DNA from: Candidatus Bipolaricaulota bacterium
GTDB lineage: Bacteria > Bipolaricaulota > Bipolaricaulia > UBA7950 > UBA9294
DNA length: 16,998 nucleotides
Direction: 5' to 3'
Assembly: GCA_020350845.1 (NCBI GenBank)
Contig: CP070725.1
Coordinates: 1,167,787 to 1,184,784, forward strand
The notes below the pieces were generated by a model. It worked only from the letters and a program-made list of their open reading frames with translations, ran no database searches and had not been told where the DNA came from. Each line of letters starts with the position of its first letter. The first letter of the stretch is position 1. A program made the translations under genes and the position numbers. Of the stretch, positions 1 through 7,076 are shown in pieces.

Positions 1-133
1 GAATGTCCGTCACCCGGTTCTGGCCGTTGCGATCCGACGAGAAGTACATCTCCGCATCGGATGCTACGGCCCCAAGTGCAAACAGCATCAGCGCACAAAG
101 CGCAATGCCGCCTGCAAGCCCTTTCTGTCTCAC
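1..133 (-). CDS. Exported protein of unknown function, N-terminal 44 residues only
   Basis: The open frame begins with GTG at 133-131 and leaves the window at base 1, so only 44 codons are visible. A strong ribosome site (AAAGGGAGGT, about 5 bases before the GTG) fixes the start. The first 25 residues form a textbook signal peptide: MRQK, then a hydrophobic run of Gly/Ala/Leu/Met, then a likely signal peptidase I site around AVASDA. The mature part starts EMYFSSDRNGQNRVTDI. The YFSSDRNG piece resembles the first strand of a TolB-type PD40 beta-propeller repeat, but 19 residues are too few to name a family and it could equally be a Ca-binding-like Asp/Asn turn. Role unknown; it acts outside the cytoplasm. 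It has a long leader with its own promoter candidate (248-276). Confidence 0.7.
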   Translation of the reverse strand, partial: MRQKGLAGGIALCALMLFALGAVASDAEMYFSSDRNGQNRVTDI

Positions 134-184
134 GATCGTACCTCCCTTTACTGCGGAAGCTATGGTGTCTGAAATACACAGTCC

Positions 185-215
185 CCACACGCGGCAGACC
201 CCTCCGCCGCCGTGG
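185..215 (-). other. Leader stem-loop ahead of the left-edge exported protein
   Basis: Arms CCAC+GCGGC (185-188, 191-195) pair with GCCGC+GTGG (206-210, 212-215), giving nine G-C-rich pairs with a small internal loop and a 10-base apical loop. It lies in the predicted 5' untranslated leader, about 50 bases before the GTG start. It does not match any riboswitch class I know and may be a simple mRNA-stabilising or regulatory hairpin. Confidence 0.3.
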
Positions 216-247
216 CCCGGCTCACCCTTATCTGAAGTCTGTCGTGC

Positions 248-276
248 AGCGTACAAGCCTTCCCAAGGCCCGTCAA
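248..276 (-). promoter_or_regulatory. Promoter candidate for the left-edge exported protein
   Basis: On the minus strand TTGACG (276-271) is followed, 17 bases on, by TACGCT (253-248). The -35 matches the consensus at five of six bases, the -10 at only three. The spacer contains the inverted repeat GCCTT-CCC-AAGGC (257-269), a possible operator. This would give a leader of roughly 105-110 bases. Confidence 0.35.
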
Positions 277-436
277 GTCCTGGAGCCCCTGCGCCCGTGC
301 GCCCCGTCAGCCGCCGAGGAGACCTGTGACGAAACGCCGAGCCCCCTCCGTCCGGCGGGAAACACGTAGCCACGGATCGGTACGGGTGGGATGTACCTGG
401 AGAAACATCGCAGGTATCGGCAGGCAATCTCGGACG

Positions 437-462
437 GAGGCCGCGCGCAGCGCGGGAGCCTC
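437..462 (-). terminator. Stem-loop just after nadE, possible terminator
   Basis: Minus-strand GAGGC, a three-base bulge, CGCGC, a TGC loop, then GCGCG and GCCTC: ten G-C-rich pairs starting 7 bases after the nadE stop codon. No T run follows, so it could be a Rho-assisted or 3'-protective hairpin instead of a classic intrinsic terminator. Confidence 0.4.
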
Positions 463-468
463 TGCGCT

Positions 469-1884
469 TCAGTCGCGCCGGTCGCGGACGCGAATCGCCG
501 GGGGAAGCTGCCGTCGCTTGTATGCACTCCTTCGGAATCGCTCGTGCACTGCATCCACGACATCCGCCGGATGACCGGCAGCGATCATCTCCTCACGGGA
601 ACTCCCGGCATCGAGCATCGCGACGAGGATCGGATCGAGCACATCGTACGACGGCAGGTCCTCGTCGTCGCGCTGGCCGGGACGCAGCTCCGCGCTCGGC
701 GGTCGATCCCGGACCGACTGCGGGACGACCGCCGCCAACTGCTCCGCCAGCCGGTAGACATCCTGCTTGTAGAGGTCGCCCAACGGGGCCAATGCCCCGA
801 TCGTGTCGCCGTAGAGCGTGTTGTAGCCGACGGCGATCTCGGAGCGGTTGCCGGTGCACAGCACGAGGGCCTCGCGTTGATTGGCGAGTCCCATGAGAAG
901 GACGGTCCTCAAGCGGGGCTGCAGGTTCTCATCGACCACGTCCGTCGGGGGCACGGCGAACGCGGTGCGGGCCGCCTCGTGTAGGCGTTCGATTGGCATC
1001 TCCACCCACTCGATTCCCAGCCGCCGGGCGATCTCCCGGGCGTCGTCGCGGCTCTGGACAGCGGTGAATTCACTCGGAAGGAAGACCCCGGCCACCGCCT
1101 CGGCCCCGAGCGCACGCACCGCGAGTGCGGCGACCACGGCCGAGTCGACCCCTCCGGAGAGCCCCACGAGAAGGCGATCGAAGCCGGCGTCCCTGGTGAA
1201 GTCCTCGATTCCGCGGCTGAGCGCGTCCGCAAGCCGCTCTTCGGCCGCCTCCTCCTCCCACGGCATCCGGGGGCCCTGCAGATCCGCCACGAACAGCCCG
1301 GTCTCGAACCGGGCCGCCCGCAGGAGCAGTCCGCCCTCGGCCTCGAACACGGTGCTCCCGCCCTCGAGGACGTCCTCGCCGTCGAGACCGACGCCGTTCA
1401 CCTCGATCAACCCAACGGCATGGTCGCCGACCCGGCGCTCGGCGACGCGCCGAGTCTCCTCGTCCCGCCCGATGCGGTAGGGACGCCGGACGAAGCGAAT
1501 CGCCCAGCCGTCACAGGGACGATTCGCGACGCTCGGCTCGCCGCCCATGGCCTGCGGTTCGAGCACGGAGACCTCTCCGTCGGCGATGAGTATCGGTGAG
1601 TGGTCCTCGGCACGGCTCCCGTCGGGACGGGGCCGGCGCTCGCACAGCACCACGGTCAACCCACCGGCACGGCGAGCAAGGGCCTCCAGCGCGCCATCGA
1701 CATCGCCGTGGGCGACAGGACGCAGGGCGCCGTCCTCGATCCACGGTCCGCAGAGCGCGTCCTGGGACAGCACGAGCCACGTACAGTCGCGAGACCGCGC
1801 TTCGTCGGCAACCGCGACGATCGCCTCGAGGTTTCGCTCGATGTCGCTGCCGTTGGCTCGGATCTGCCCGATTGCGACCTTCAT
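469..1884 (-). CDS. nadE: NAD+ synthetase with a degenerate, shortened nitrilase/glutaminase domain
   Basis: 471 residues. The C-terminal half is a clear NAD+ synthetase, which amidates nicotinic acid adenine dinucleotide using ATP in the last step of NAD biosynthesis. Visible are the PP-loop SGGVDS (243-248), GNRSEIAVGYNTLYGD (345-360) and PPSAELRPGQRDDEDLPSYD (395-414). The N-terminal half aligns by eye with the nitrilase-fold glutaminase domain that normally supplies ammonia: it opens MKVAIGQIR and has a GLIEVNGVG...FEGGS-like stretch (158-180). However, the usual FPE glutamate is replaced by LSQDALCG (39-46), and the Lys region and the ICEDLW-type Cys region cannot be found. Whole-protein length is also well below the 540-680 usual for two-domain enzymes. 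I infer that it uses free ammonia or a partner glutaminase. The ATG has no Shine-Dalgarno site; a promoter candidate ends 6 bases before it. Confidence 0.93.
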   Translation of the reverse strand: MKVAIGQIRANGSDIERNLEAIVAVADEARSRDCTWLVLSQDALCGPWIEDGALRPVAHGDVDGALEALARRAGGLTVVLCERRPRPDGSRAEDHSPILIADGEVSVLEPQAMGGEPSVANRPCDGWAIRFVRRPYRIGRDEETRRVAERRVGDHAVGLIEVNGVGLDGEDVLEGGSTVFEAEGGLLLRAARFETGLFVADLQGPRMPWEEEAAEERLADALSRGIEDFTRDAGFDRLLVGLSGGVDSAVVAALAVRALGAEAVAGVFLPSEFTAVQSRDDAREIARRLGIEWVEMPIERLHEAARTAFAVPPTDVVDENLQPRLRTVLLMGLANQREALVLCTGNRSEIAVGYNTLYGDTIGALAPLGDLYKQDVYRLAEQLAAVVPQSVRDRPPSAELRPGQRDDEDLPSYDVLDPILVAMLDAGSSREEMIAAGHPADVVDAVHERFRRSAYKRRQLPPAIRVRDRRD

Positions 1885-1890
1885 GGTGCC

Positions 1891-1919
1891 ATTATCGAGC
1901 GCCCGCTCACGAGCGGCAA
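1891..1919 (-). promoter_or_regulatory. Promoter candidate for nadE, possibly leaderless
   Basis: On the minus strand TTGCCG (1919-1914), a 17-base spacer and GATAAT (1896-1891), followed after only 6 bases by the nadE ATG (1884). Transcription would start at or next to the start codon, which fits the lack of a ribosome site. The -35 lies in the last codons of the upstream pseudouridine synthase gene. Confidence 0.45.
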
Positions 1920-2719
1920 TCGGAGGGCGGTCTCGTGTTGCCGACGACGATCCGCGCCAACGCGGCGGCCTCGTCTCCCTCGATGCGGGCGAAGGTGCCG
2001 GGGGGCAGGGACCCGAGACGCACGGGCCCGACCGCGATACGCTTCAATGCAGCGATCCTGAGATCGAAATGCCCGAACAGCCGCTTGATCTCGTGCTTCT
2101 TCCCCTCGGCGAGCGTCACCTCCACGGTCTTCCCCCCTCGCGCGGGCTTGCCACCAACGATGCGTAGGGTCTCGCCCTGGTCCTCGATGCCGCTTCGCAT
2201 CTCGTCGAGGGCGGCGGCGAGTCGCTTCGGTGAGGGAGGCCGCGCCAGCCGCACGCGGTAGATCTTCTCGATCTCGTAGCGCGGATGGGTGAGACGCTCG
2301 ATGAGTCGGCCGTCGTTGGAGACTACAAGGAGCCCCTCGGCGTCTTGATCGAGTCTCCCCGCCCAGTTGTACCCGAGGAACCCGTCCGCGCGGAGGACGC
2401 GCCCCACCGTATCGCCGCAGTGCGGATCGTCGTGGCTGCAGAGCATCCCCTTCGGCTTGTGGAACCGGTACGCGCGGTGCTCGCGCGGCGCGAGCGAGAT
2501 CGGATGCCCGCGTACGCGGACGGTTCCCGTCTGCGACGGATCCAAGATCGCGAACGGATCGACGACGGCCTCCCCGTCGATCGTGACCTCGCCGGCGGCG
2601 ACGAGCTCGTGCGCCTTGCGGCGGGAGACGGCCGCGTGAAGCTGGATCACACGGAAGAGCTTGTCCTCGGAGAGCGCGTGGTCATCGCCGTTGCCGGTCA
2701 TGGTCCCCCAGGGTCGCAC
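1907..2719 (-). CDS. RNA pseudouridine synthase, RsuA/RluB/RluE family
   Basis: 270 residues from GTG at 2719. It converts a uridine in rRNA (or tRNA) to pseudouridine in the cytoplasm. An S4 RNA-binding domain occupies about 17-75 (KLFRVIQLHAAVSRRKAHEL, then GEVTIDG). The catalytic domain follows, with HKPKGMLCSHDD (87-98) and the family signature GRLDQDAEGLL (121-131), in which Asp124 is the predicted nucleophile. KKHEIKRLFGH near the C-terminus corresponds to the conserved RNA-contact motif. Length is typical. Which subfamily (16S U516, 23S U2605 or other) cannot be read from sequence alone. The start is uncertain: an in-frame ATG at 2701 is the alternative, and neither has a well-spaced ribosome site. 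It lies 22 bases upstream of nadE on the same strand, but nadE appears to have its own promoter. Confidence 0.92.
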   Translation of the reverse strand: MRPWGTMTGNGDDHALSEDKLFRVIQLHAAVSRRKAHELVAAGEVTIDGEAVVDPFAILDPSQTGTVRVRGHPISLAPREHRAYRFHKPKGMLCSHDDPHCGDTVGRVLRADGFLGYNWAGRLDQDAEGLLVVSNDGRLIERLTHPRYEIEKIYRVRLARPPSPKRLAAALDEMRSGIEDQGETLRIVGGKPARGGKTVEVTLAEGKKHEIKRLFGHFDLRIAALKRIAVGPVRLGSLPPGTFARIEGDEAAALARIVVGNTRPPSDCRS

Positions 2720-2763
2720 GGGCGAGGGCTTCCGATCAAGGGAAGGTGCGCCATGCCGTCCGC

Positions 2764-2792
2764 TTTGCGCGGCTCCGACCCCGACCGATAAT
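2764..2792 (+). promoter_or_regulatory. Promoter candidate for the GNAT-like gene, -10 inside a palindrome
   Basis: TTGCGC (2765-2770; or TTTGCG one base earlier) is followed by GATAAT (2787-2792) after 16-17 bases. The -10 sits inside the perfect palindrome CCGATAATCGG (2785-2795), a possible operator. A start site near 2799 would leave a short leader carrying the GGGAG ribosome site, supporting the GTG at 2815. Confidence 0.45.
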
Positions 2793-2814
2793 CGGAACGA
2801 CGGAAGGGAGTCCT

Positions 2815-3978
2815 GTGGCCATCACGATTGAGCCCGTCCCTCTCGGGGACCCACGGATACGGACGTTCGTGCGTGTCCCGTGGCTCCTCCACCACGGCGA
2901 TCCTCACTGGACGCCGCCGCTTCGCGCCGATCTCCTCGGGAGCCGCGTTCTGGGAATGACGGGACTGCTCACGCCACGGCACCCCTATCACGAGCATGCC
3001 GAGGTCACGCACTTCATCGCCCGGGACGGTCGGCGACCGGTGGGCCGCGTCAGCGCCGCGGTCAACCGGCGGATCAACGAGCAGGAGCGCGTGAAACGCG
3101 GCCACTTCGGATTCTTCGAGACGAGCGACCGATACGAGGTCACGGAACGGCTGCTCGACGCCGCCCGCGAGTGGCTGAGCACGCACGGGATGGAAGCGAT
3201 GCGCGGACCCGGAGGCTACACCAACGCCACCCACGAGCCCCACCAGGCCGTCCTCGTCGACGGATTCGACACGCCGCCCACGGTGGAGCTGACGCACAAT
3301 CCCCCGTTCTATGGAGCGCACCTCGAACGCTACGGGCTGCGCAAGGTGAAGGACTACCACGCCTACTGGGTCGACATCGATGCCGCGCCGCTGGAGCGCG
3401 TCGGGCGGCTCGTCGATCGCTTCCGAGAGCGAAGGAAGATTGAGACGCGGCCGCTCGAGCTGTCGCAGATCCGCCGCGAGGTCGACGACGTGGTCACGAT
3501 CTACAACGAGGCGTGGGCGAGCAACTGGGGCTTTCTCCCGTTGACCGAGGACGAGGCGGAGGCGATGGCCGCCGTCCTCAAGATCGTCGCCGATCCCGGA
3601 CTGATGCGTTTCGCGTACGTCGGCGGCGAGCTCGCCGCCGTCCTCGGAGCGCTTCCCGATCCCAACGTGCCCCTTCGCCCCCGCTGGAACCGCCTCCTGG
3701 ATTCCGACCCGGTCCGCGTCGCCCGGCTGCTCGCGACGAAGAGGAGGATCCCCGTGATCCGCCTCATGTTCTTCGGGATCCGCCCGCGCTTCCGCCGTGC
3801 AGGGATTGACGCCGTGCTCTACCACGAGGTGCTGCAGTATGCGCTGGCGCGCCGCTATCGCTTCTGCGAGCCGTCGATGCTTCTCGAGGACAACGATCTC
3901 GTCCTCCGCGCATCGCGCTCGATGGGCGGACACCGGTACAAGACCTGGCGCGTCTACGAGATGCCGATCGAGTCCTAG
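2815..3978 (+). CDS. GNAT-fold acyl-CoA N-acyltransferase-like protein
   Basis: 387 residues from GTG at 2815, chosen because AAGGGAGTCCT directly precedes it and a promoter candidate lies upstream; the frame stays open back to 2746. It resembles a widespread family of roughly 380-residue uncharacterised proteins with the GNAT fold. Typical features are the opening FVRVPWLLHHGDPHWTPPLR (18-37), the HPYHEHAEV...GRVSAAVNRRINE stretch (56-89), FGFFE (98-102), MRGPGGYTN (129-137) and NPPFYGAHLERYGLRKVKD (162-180). The C-terminal half (about 240-385) repeats the theme, with FFGIRPRFRRAGIDAVLYHE resembling the acetyl-CoA-binding segment. Substrate unknown. It is convergent with a DNA glycosylase gene, the two stop codons sharing CTAG at 3975-3978. 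Confidence 0.8.
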   Translation: MAITIEPVPLGDPRIRTFVRVPWLLHHGDPHWTPPLRADLLGSRVLGMTGLLTPRHPYHEHAEVTHFIARDGRRPVGRVSAAVNRRINEQERVKRGHFGFFETSDRYEVTERLLDAAREWLSTHGMEAMRGPGGYTNATHEPHQAVLVDGFDTPPTVELTHNPPFYGAHLERYGLRKVKDYHAYWVDIDAAPLERVGRLVDRFRERRKIETRPLELSQIRREVDDVVTIYNEAWASNWGFLPLTEDEAEAMAAVLKIVADPGLMRFAYVGGELAAVLGALPDPNVPLRPRWNRLLDSDPVRVARLLATKRRIPVIRLMFFGIRPRFRRAGIDAVLYHEVLQYALARRYRFCEPSMLLEDNDLVLRASRSMGGHRYKTWRVYEMPIES

Positions 3979-5201
3979 TGCCCCTCGCCGGAGAGGTCGG
4001 GGGCCCAGCGTTCCCCGGCGGGAAACTCGATCTGCGCTCCGCCGAGGTAGCGCAGGAACCGGGCAAACGCGGCGCGGACCTCGGGATCGTCGACGGGCAC
4101 GCCGTCCGGCTCGGGATGGTACGAGAGGACACGGAGTGTGGCCTCCTCGCGGTCGAATCGCCCGTCGAAACGGGCCACGAACCGCCGATCCTTGAGAACG
4201 GGGAGTACGTAGTAGCCGTACGTCCGCTTCGCGGCCGGCTTGTAGACCTCCCAAACGTAGTCGAACGCCCACAGCTGGCGGAGACTGTCGCGGGCCCACA
4301 TCAGCGGATCGAGAGGAGCGATGAACCGCACGCCGCGGTCGTCGTCCGATCCCTCGAGCCGGGAGAGGCGTTCCGACGCGTCGGATGCTGCGAAGTACGG
4401 CGTACGAACACCGTCGACACGGATCTCCTCGAGATGCCCCTCGCCCACGAGCCGTGCAGCGACCTGCTGGCGGCGCGCGTCGCGAAGCGCCGTCCAAGCG
4501 TCGGGACTGCCGCGGGCAGGGAGAAGCCCTACCGTGCGCACCCGCTTGAGAAGTGCCTTCCGGGAATACTCCTCGGGGCTCGGTGGAGCCTCGTTTCGCA
4601 GCGTCTCGGGGATGATCCGCTCCGCGAGATCGAAGTAGCGGCGGAAGTTGCGGCGGTGGGAAACGCTGAGCACACCTGAGTTCCACAGGGCCTCGAGCGC
4701 TACGTTCGCCGCCTTCGTCGACTTCCAGCCGCGGTGGTCGCGCTGCGCGACGCCGAGAGCGGCGAGATCCCGACTCGACGTCGGGCCGTGCTCGCGCACG
4801 GCGCCCGTCTCCGCGGCCAACGTTCCCTGTGCGTCACGCTCGAGCTGTTCGCCGCGGCGGCGGATCCACGCGTCCCCCGAGCGCTCCATCAGGCTCCGTA
4901 GCAGTGGAAACCACTCGATCGCCACCGCGCACAGCATCTTGTCCCAGTATTCGAATCCGAGGCGCTCGCGGTGAATGAGGTCGAGCGCCTCGCCGGGGTG
5001 TGTCTCGGGAACGCGGGCCTGAATGACGAGGTCGTGGTTTCGGCCGAGAACCGGGAGTGGATCGAGCTGGAGGCAGGAGAGATCACGAAAGCAGCGACGG
5101 ATCCCCTCGTCGCCGGGAGGGTACGCCGCGCCGTGTAGGCCGACGGCGGCGAGCTGATAGAGACGAGCCTGCTCAATACTCCATGTGACGTCGGATGCCA
5201 T
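3975..5201 (-). CDS. YcaQ/AlkX-type crosslink-repair DNA glycosylase
   Basis: 408 residues, starting at ATG 5201, where AGGAGGG lies 7 bases upstream; the frame is open to 5258. It belongs to the HTH_42 (formerly DUF1006) family, whose studied members AlkZ (Streptomyces) and YcaQ/AlkX (E. coli) remove alkylated bases and unhook interstrand crosslinks. The family's catalytic motif appears as QLD (45-47) inside LSCLQLDPLPVLGRNHD, that is the QxD form seen in YcaQ and not the QxQ form of AlkZ. A winged-helix segment follows (about 160-200). The C-terminal signature DPLMWARDSLRQLW (298-311), then FDYVWEVYKPAAKRTYGYY (313-331), is clear. Function in crosslink or alkylation repair is inferred from family. 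Monocistronic by position; regulation not visible. Confidence 0.88.
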   Translation of the reverse strand: MASDVTWSIEQARLYQLAAVGLHGAAYPPGDEGIRRCFRDLSCLQLDPLPVLGRNHDLVIQARVPETHPGEALDLIHRERLGFEYWDKMLCAVAIEWFPLLRSLMERSGDAWIRRRGEQLERDAQGTLAAETGAVREHGPTSSRDLAALGVAQRDHRGWKSTKAANVALEALWNSGVLSVSHRRNFRRYFDLAERIIPETLRNEAPPSPEEYSRKALLKRVRTVGLLPARGSPDAWTALRDARRQQVAARLVGEGHLEEIRVDGVRTPYFAASDASERLSRLEGSDDDRGVRFIAPLDPLMWARDSLRQLWAFDYVWEVYKPAAKRTYGYYVLPVLKDRRFVARFDGRFDREEATLRVLSYHPEPDGVPVDDPEVRAAFARFLRYLGGAQIEFPAGERWAPDLSGEGH

Positions 5202-5303
5202 GAGGGTGCCCTCCTGCTCACGGGGATGGTACCGGACGGCGTCCGCGGAAGGCAGCACGAACGAATGGCGCGCCCCCCACGGTCAGCAGGAGCGGGGAAT
5301 GGA

Positions 5304-5337
5304 GGAGGGGAGGCCGCAGCTTCGCAGCCTCCCCTCC
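5304..5337 (-). terminator. Strong stem-loop downstream of the DUF4384 gene
   Basis: Arms GGAGGGGAGGCCGC (5304-5317) and GCAGCCTCCCCTCC (5324-5337) pair at 13 of 14 positions around a 6-base loop. It lies 43 bases past the stop codon of the minus-strand DUF4384 gene and before the glycosylase gene. No T-run follows on that strand, so it may be a Rho-independent-like terminator without U tract or a 3'-end stabiliser. Confidence 0.5.
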
Positions 5338-5380
5338 GTGCGGCGGTAAGGTGGGCGATGCCGGAAAGGCTAGTGCACGT

Positions 5381-6121
5381 CTAGCTCCCTTGGAACTTGA
5401 ATCGGATGTGGAACCGCCACATCCCGTCCGATCCGAACGTCCAATAGATGCCGGCGTCCGGCTCCCCGTACATCCACATGCCGTCGGCCCAGTACCACTG
5501 CCCGGTGGGCATCATCCACGCGAAGAACGGTGGGTAGTACGGTGGGGTCGGTGGGGGAATCGGCGTCGGAGGCATGTACCCGTAGCTGTAGACAATCTCG
5601 AACGAGGTCCACGCGGTCGCCCAGATCGGCTCCGGGCTGATCGCGAGGAGCTTCGGCTGAATGTTGTTCCGCGCCGACACGGCGTTCGGTGCGACGTACG
5701 GGAAGACTTCGTTGAACTGCCCGGAGGTCAGATCGAGCGGAACGCTGCTCGCGATCAGCTGGAGCTGCTCCTCGCCGACAGGCGGGGCCACGACGAACCG
5801 ATACCGTCCGTCGGGCAGGACATGCGTTCCCGCGCTCAGGAAGTTGTTCTGCGAATACGCGTTGGGGAAGATCTGTCGCACCACTTGGTCCGGCTGGAAG
5901 TCGAGGATGTAGACGTAGGCCGGCTCACTGAGCGTCAGGTAGATCAGCGCGACATCCCCTACGACGTAGACCGACTTGTCCGTCCAGATGCTCACCGACT
6001 GCGGGCTCAGTTCGGGACTGGGCTCGAAGCCAAGAGGTGACACGAGTCCGGGTCCGGCCACGACGGAGGTGACGTAGACCACCAGGATGAGGGCCGCGGT
6101 GTGCAGGATTCGTCTCTTCAT
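5381..6121 (-). CDS. Secreted DUF4384 protein with a Pro-rich linker and Trp-rich tail
   Basis: 246 residues from ATG 6121, which has GAGGTG 6 bases upstream; a GTG three codons earlier is less likely because it overlaps that site. An N-terminal signal peptide (MKRR, hydrophobic 8-22, likely cleavage near VAG) sends it outside the membrane. A DUF4384 beta-sandwich covers about 43-130: SIWTDKSVYVVGD, then YILDFQPDQVVRQIFPN, then GTHVLPDGRYRFVV and EEQLQLIASS. DUF4384 is often found in envelope proteins; no enzymatic activity is known to me. After a linker (PPTPIPPPTPPYYPP, 184-198) the last 48 residues contain six Trp and many Tyr/Phe, with two DGMW motifs. The tail may bind a polymer or pack as a small beta unit. 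Role unknown. Confidence 0.82.
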   Translation of the reverse strand: MKRRILHTAALILVVYVTSVVAGPGLVSPLGFEPSPELSPQSVSIWTDKSVYVVGDVALIYLTLSEPAYVYILDFQPDQVVRQIFPNAYSQNNFLSAGTHVLPDGRYRFVVAPPVGEEQLQLIASSVPLDLTSGQFNEVFPYVAPNAVSARNNIQPKLLAISPEPIWATAWTSFEIVYSYGYMPPTPIPPPTPPYYPPFFAWMMPTGQWYWADGMWMYGEPDAGIYWTFGSDGMWRFHIRFKFQGS

Positions 6122-6196
6122 CGGGATCACCTCATACGATCTACACCGGGCACCGACGGCGGTTTCAGTGTGGGGCGAGCGATTCGAGGAGGAGAT

Positions 6197-7018
6197 CTAC
6201 TCGTGTGACGGCGTTCGCAGCACGAAGTGCTGATGCTCCGTGCTGTCACGAAAGGCGGGCATCTCGCAGGTCCGGGCGACGAGAGAGAGGACGGTCGGAT
6301 AGGCCTCGGGGATCTGCTCTGCGATCCGCTTCGACGCATCGAGGGCTCCGGAGGCGAACGCCTCGGCGCCGGCGCGTGAGATGACTTCGAAGCCCGCGGC
6401 CTCGACCTCCCGAAGCGCGTCGGGAGGCGTGAGGAACACCGCCTCGGTGAACGCCACCTGGGGGCCTGTCTGGACGTAGGTCTCGAGCAGCACGTCGACG
6501 GCGTCGAGCCGACGGTACTGCTCGGGAAACTCCGTCAGGCCGGAGCGAAGGATCCCCCACGGATTGAGTGTCGCAGCGATCGCCACCCCGCCCGGGGCGA
6601 GCAGCCGGCGGAGTTCACGAAGCGCGCGCTGACGGCGCTCGCGATCGACGATGTGATAGAGCGGCCCCATGAACAGCGCGGCGTCAAATGCGTCGTCGGG
6701 GAAGAGCGACAGATCGCAGGCATCGGCACAGTGAATCCCCTGCGCGCAGAGTCCGAGCTCGTCGAGCTTCGCGCGGGCAAAGCCCACGGCGTCCGGAGAC
6801 AGGTCCACGAGGGTCGTCTCGTACCCTCGACGGAGCAGCTCCACGGTGTACCGCCCGGGACCTCCACCGATGTCGATCACGCGCCCCGTCGGCGGGAAGT
6901 AGCGACCGATGAGATGCAGGGTGGTCTCCAGCTCGAAGCGTCGGTACGGCCTTTCCAGCCGCGCCCATTCCACCGGGACCTGTTCGTCGTAATACTGACG
7001 CACGACGTCGCTCGCCAT
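6197..7018 (-). CDS. Class I SAM-dependent methyltransferase
   Basis: 273 residues from ATG 7018, chosen for the GGGAGG site 5 bases upstream; the frame is open to 7069. It transfers a methyl group from S-adenosylmethionine in the cytoplasm; the substrate is unknown. A short helical N-terminus (VRQYYDEQVPVEWARLERPY) precedes the Rossmann core. Motif I is VIDIGGGPGRYT (47-58), the acidic residue ending strand 2 is in LVDLS (70-74), and motif II-III is DAFDAALFMGPLYHI (109-123). The LLAPGGVAIAAT strand lies at 139-150. The C-terminal cap (about 155-273) includes FLTPPDALREVEAAGFEVI, as in small-molecule methyltransferases. Divergent from the dephospho-CoA kinase gene, 95 bases away. Confidence 0.88.
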   Translation of the reverse strand: MASDVVRQYYDEQVPVEWARLERPYRRFELETTLHLIGRYFPPTGRVIDIGGGPGRYTVELLRRGYETTLVDLSPDAVGFARAKLDELGLCAQGIHCADACDLSLFPDDAFDAALFMGPLYHIVDRERRQRALRELRRLLAPGGVAIAATLNPWGILRSGLTEFPEQYRRLDAVDVLLETYVQTGPQVAFTEAVFLTPPDALREVEAAGFEVISRAGAEAFASGALDASKRIAEQIPEAYPTVLSLVARTCEMPAFRDSTEHQHFVLRTPSHE

Positions 7019-7037
7019 CTCGACCTCCCAACGCAAG

Positions 7038-7066
7038 ACCGTATCCCTCTCCGCGGTCGGCCTCAA
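7038..7066 (-). promoter_or_regulatory. Weak promoter candidate for the methyltransferase gene
   Basis: Minus-strand TTGAGG (7066-7061), a 17-base spacer, then TACGGT (7043-7038). The -10 is poor. It would give a leader of about 13 bases that includes the GGGAGG ribosome site. It lies in the 95-base divergent region shared with the kinase gene. Confidence 0.25.
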
Positions 7067-7076
7067 CACCTGCCGG

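Larger units (their letters stand above)
134..468. other. Intergenic region of 335 bases between nadE and the left-edge gene
   Basis: No convincing gene was found here; the open frames crossing it are Arg/Pro/Ser-rich and lack ribosome sites. It holds, from right to left: the stem-loop after nadE (437-462), a promoter candidate for the left-edge gene (248-276), an inverted repeat in that promoter's spacer (257-269) and a leader hairpin (185-215). No tRNA arms or known riboswitch core was recognised. Confidence 0.6.

Noticed and set aside
134..468. Possible riboswitch, tRNA or small RNA in the large gap
   Set aside because: No T-arm sequence, no recognised riboswitch core and no SRP or tmRNA signature. 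Only a promoter candidate and two hairpins could be supported.
2698..4686. 662-codon open frame on the minus strand
   Set aside because: It lies antisense to the GNAT gene and then out of frame with the glycosylase gene on the same strand. Its product is Arg/Pro/Ala-rich with no domain pattern; open shadow frames are expected at this GC content.
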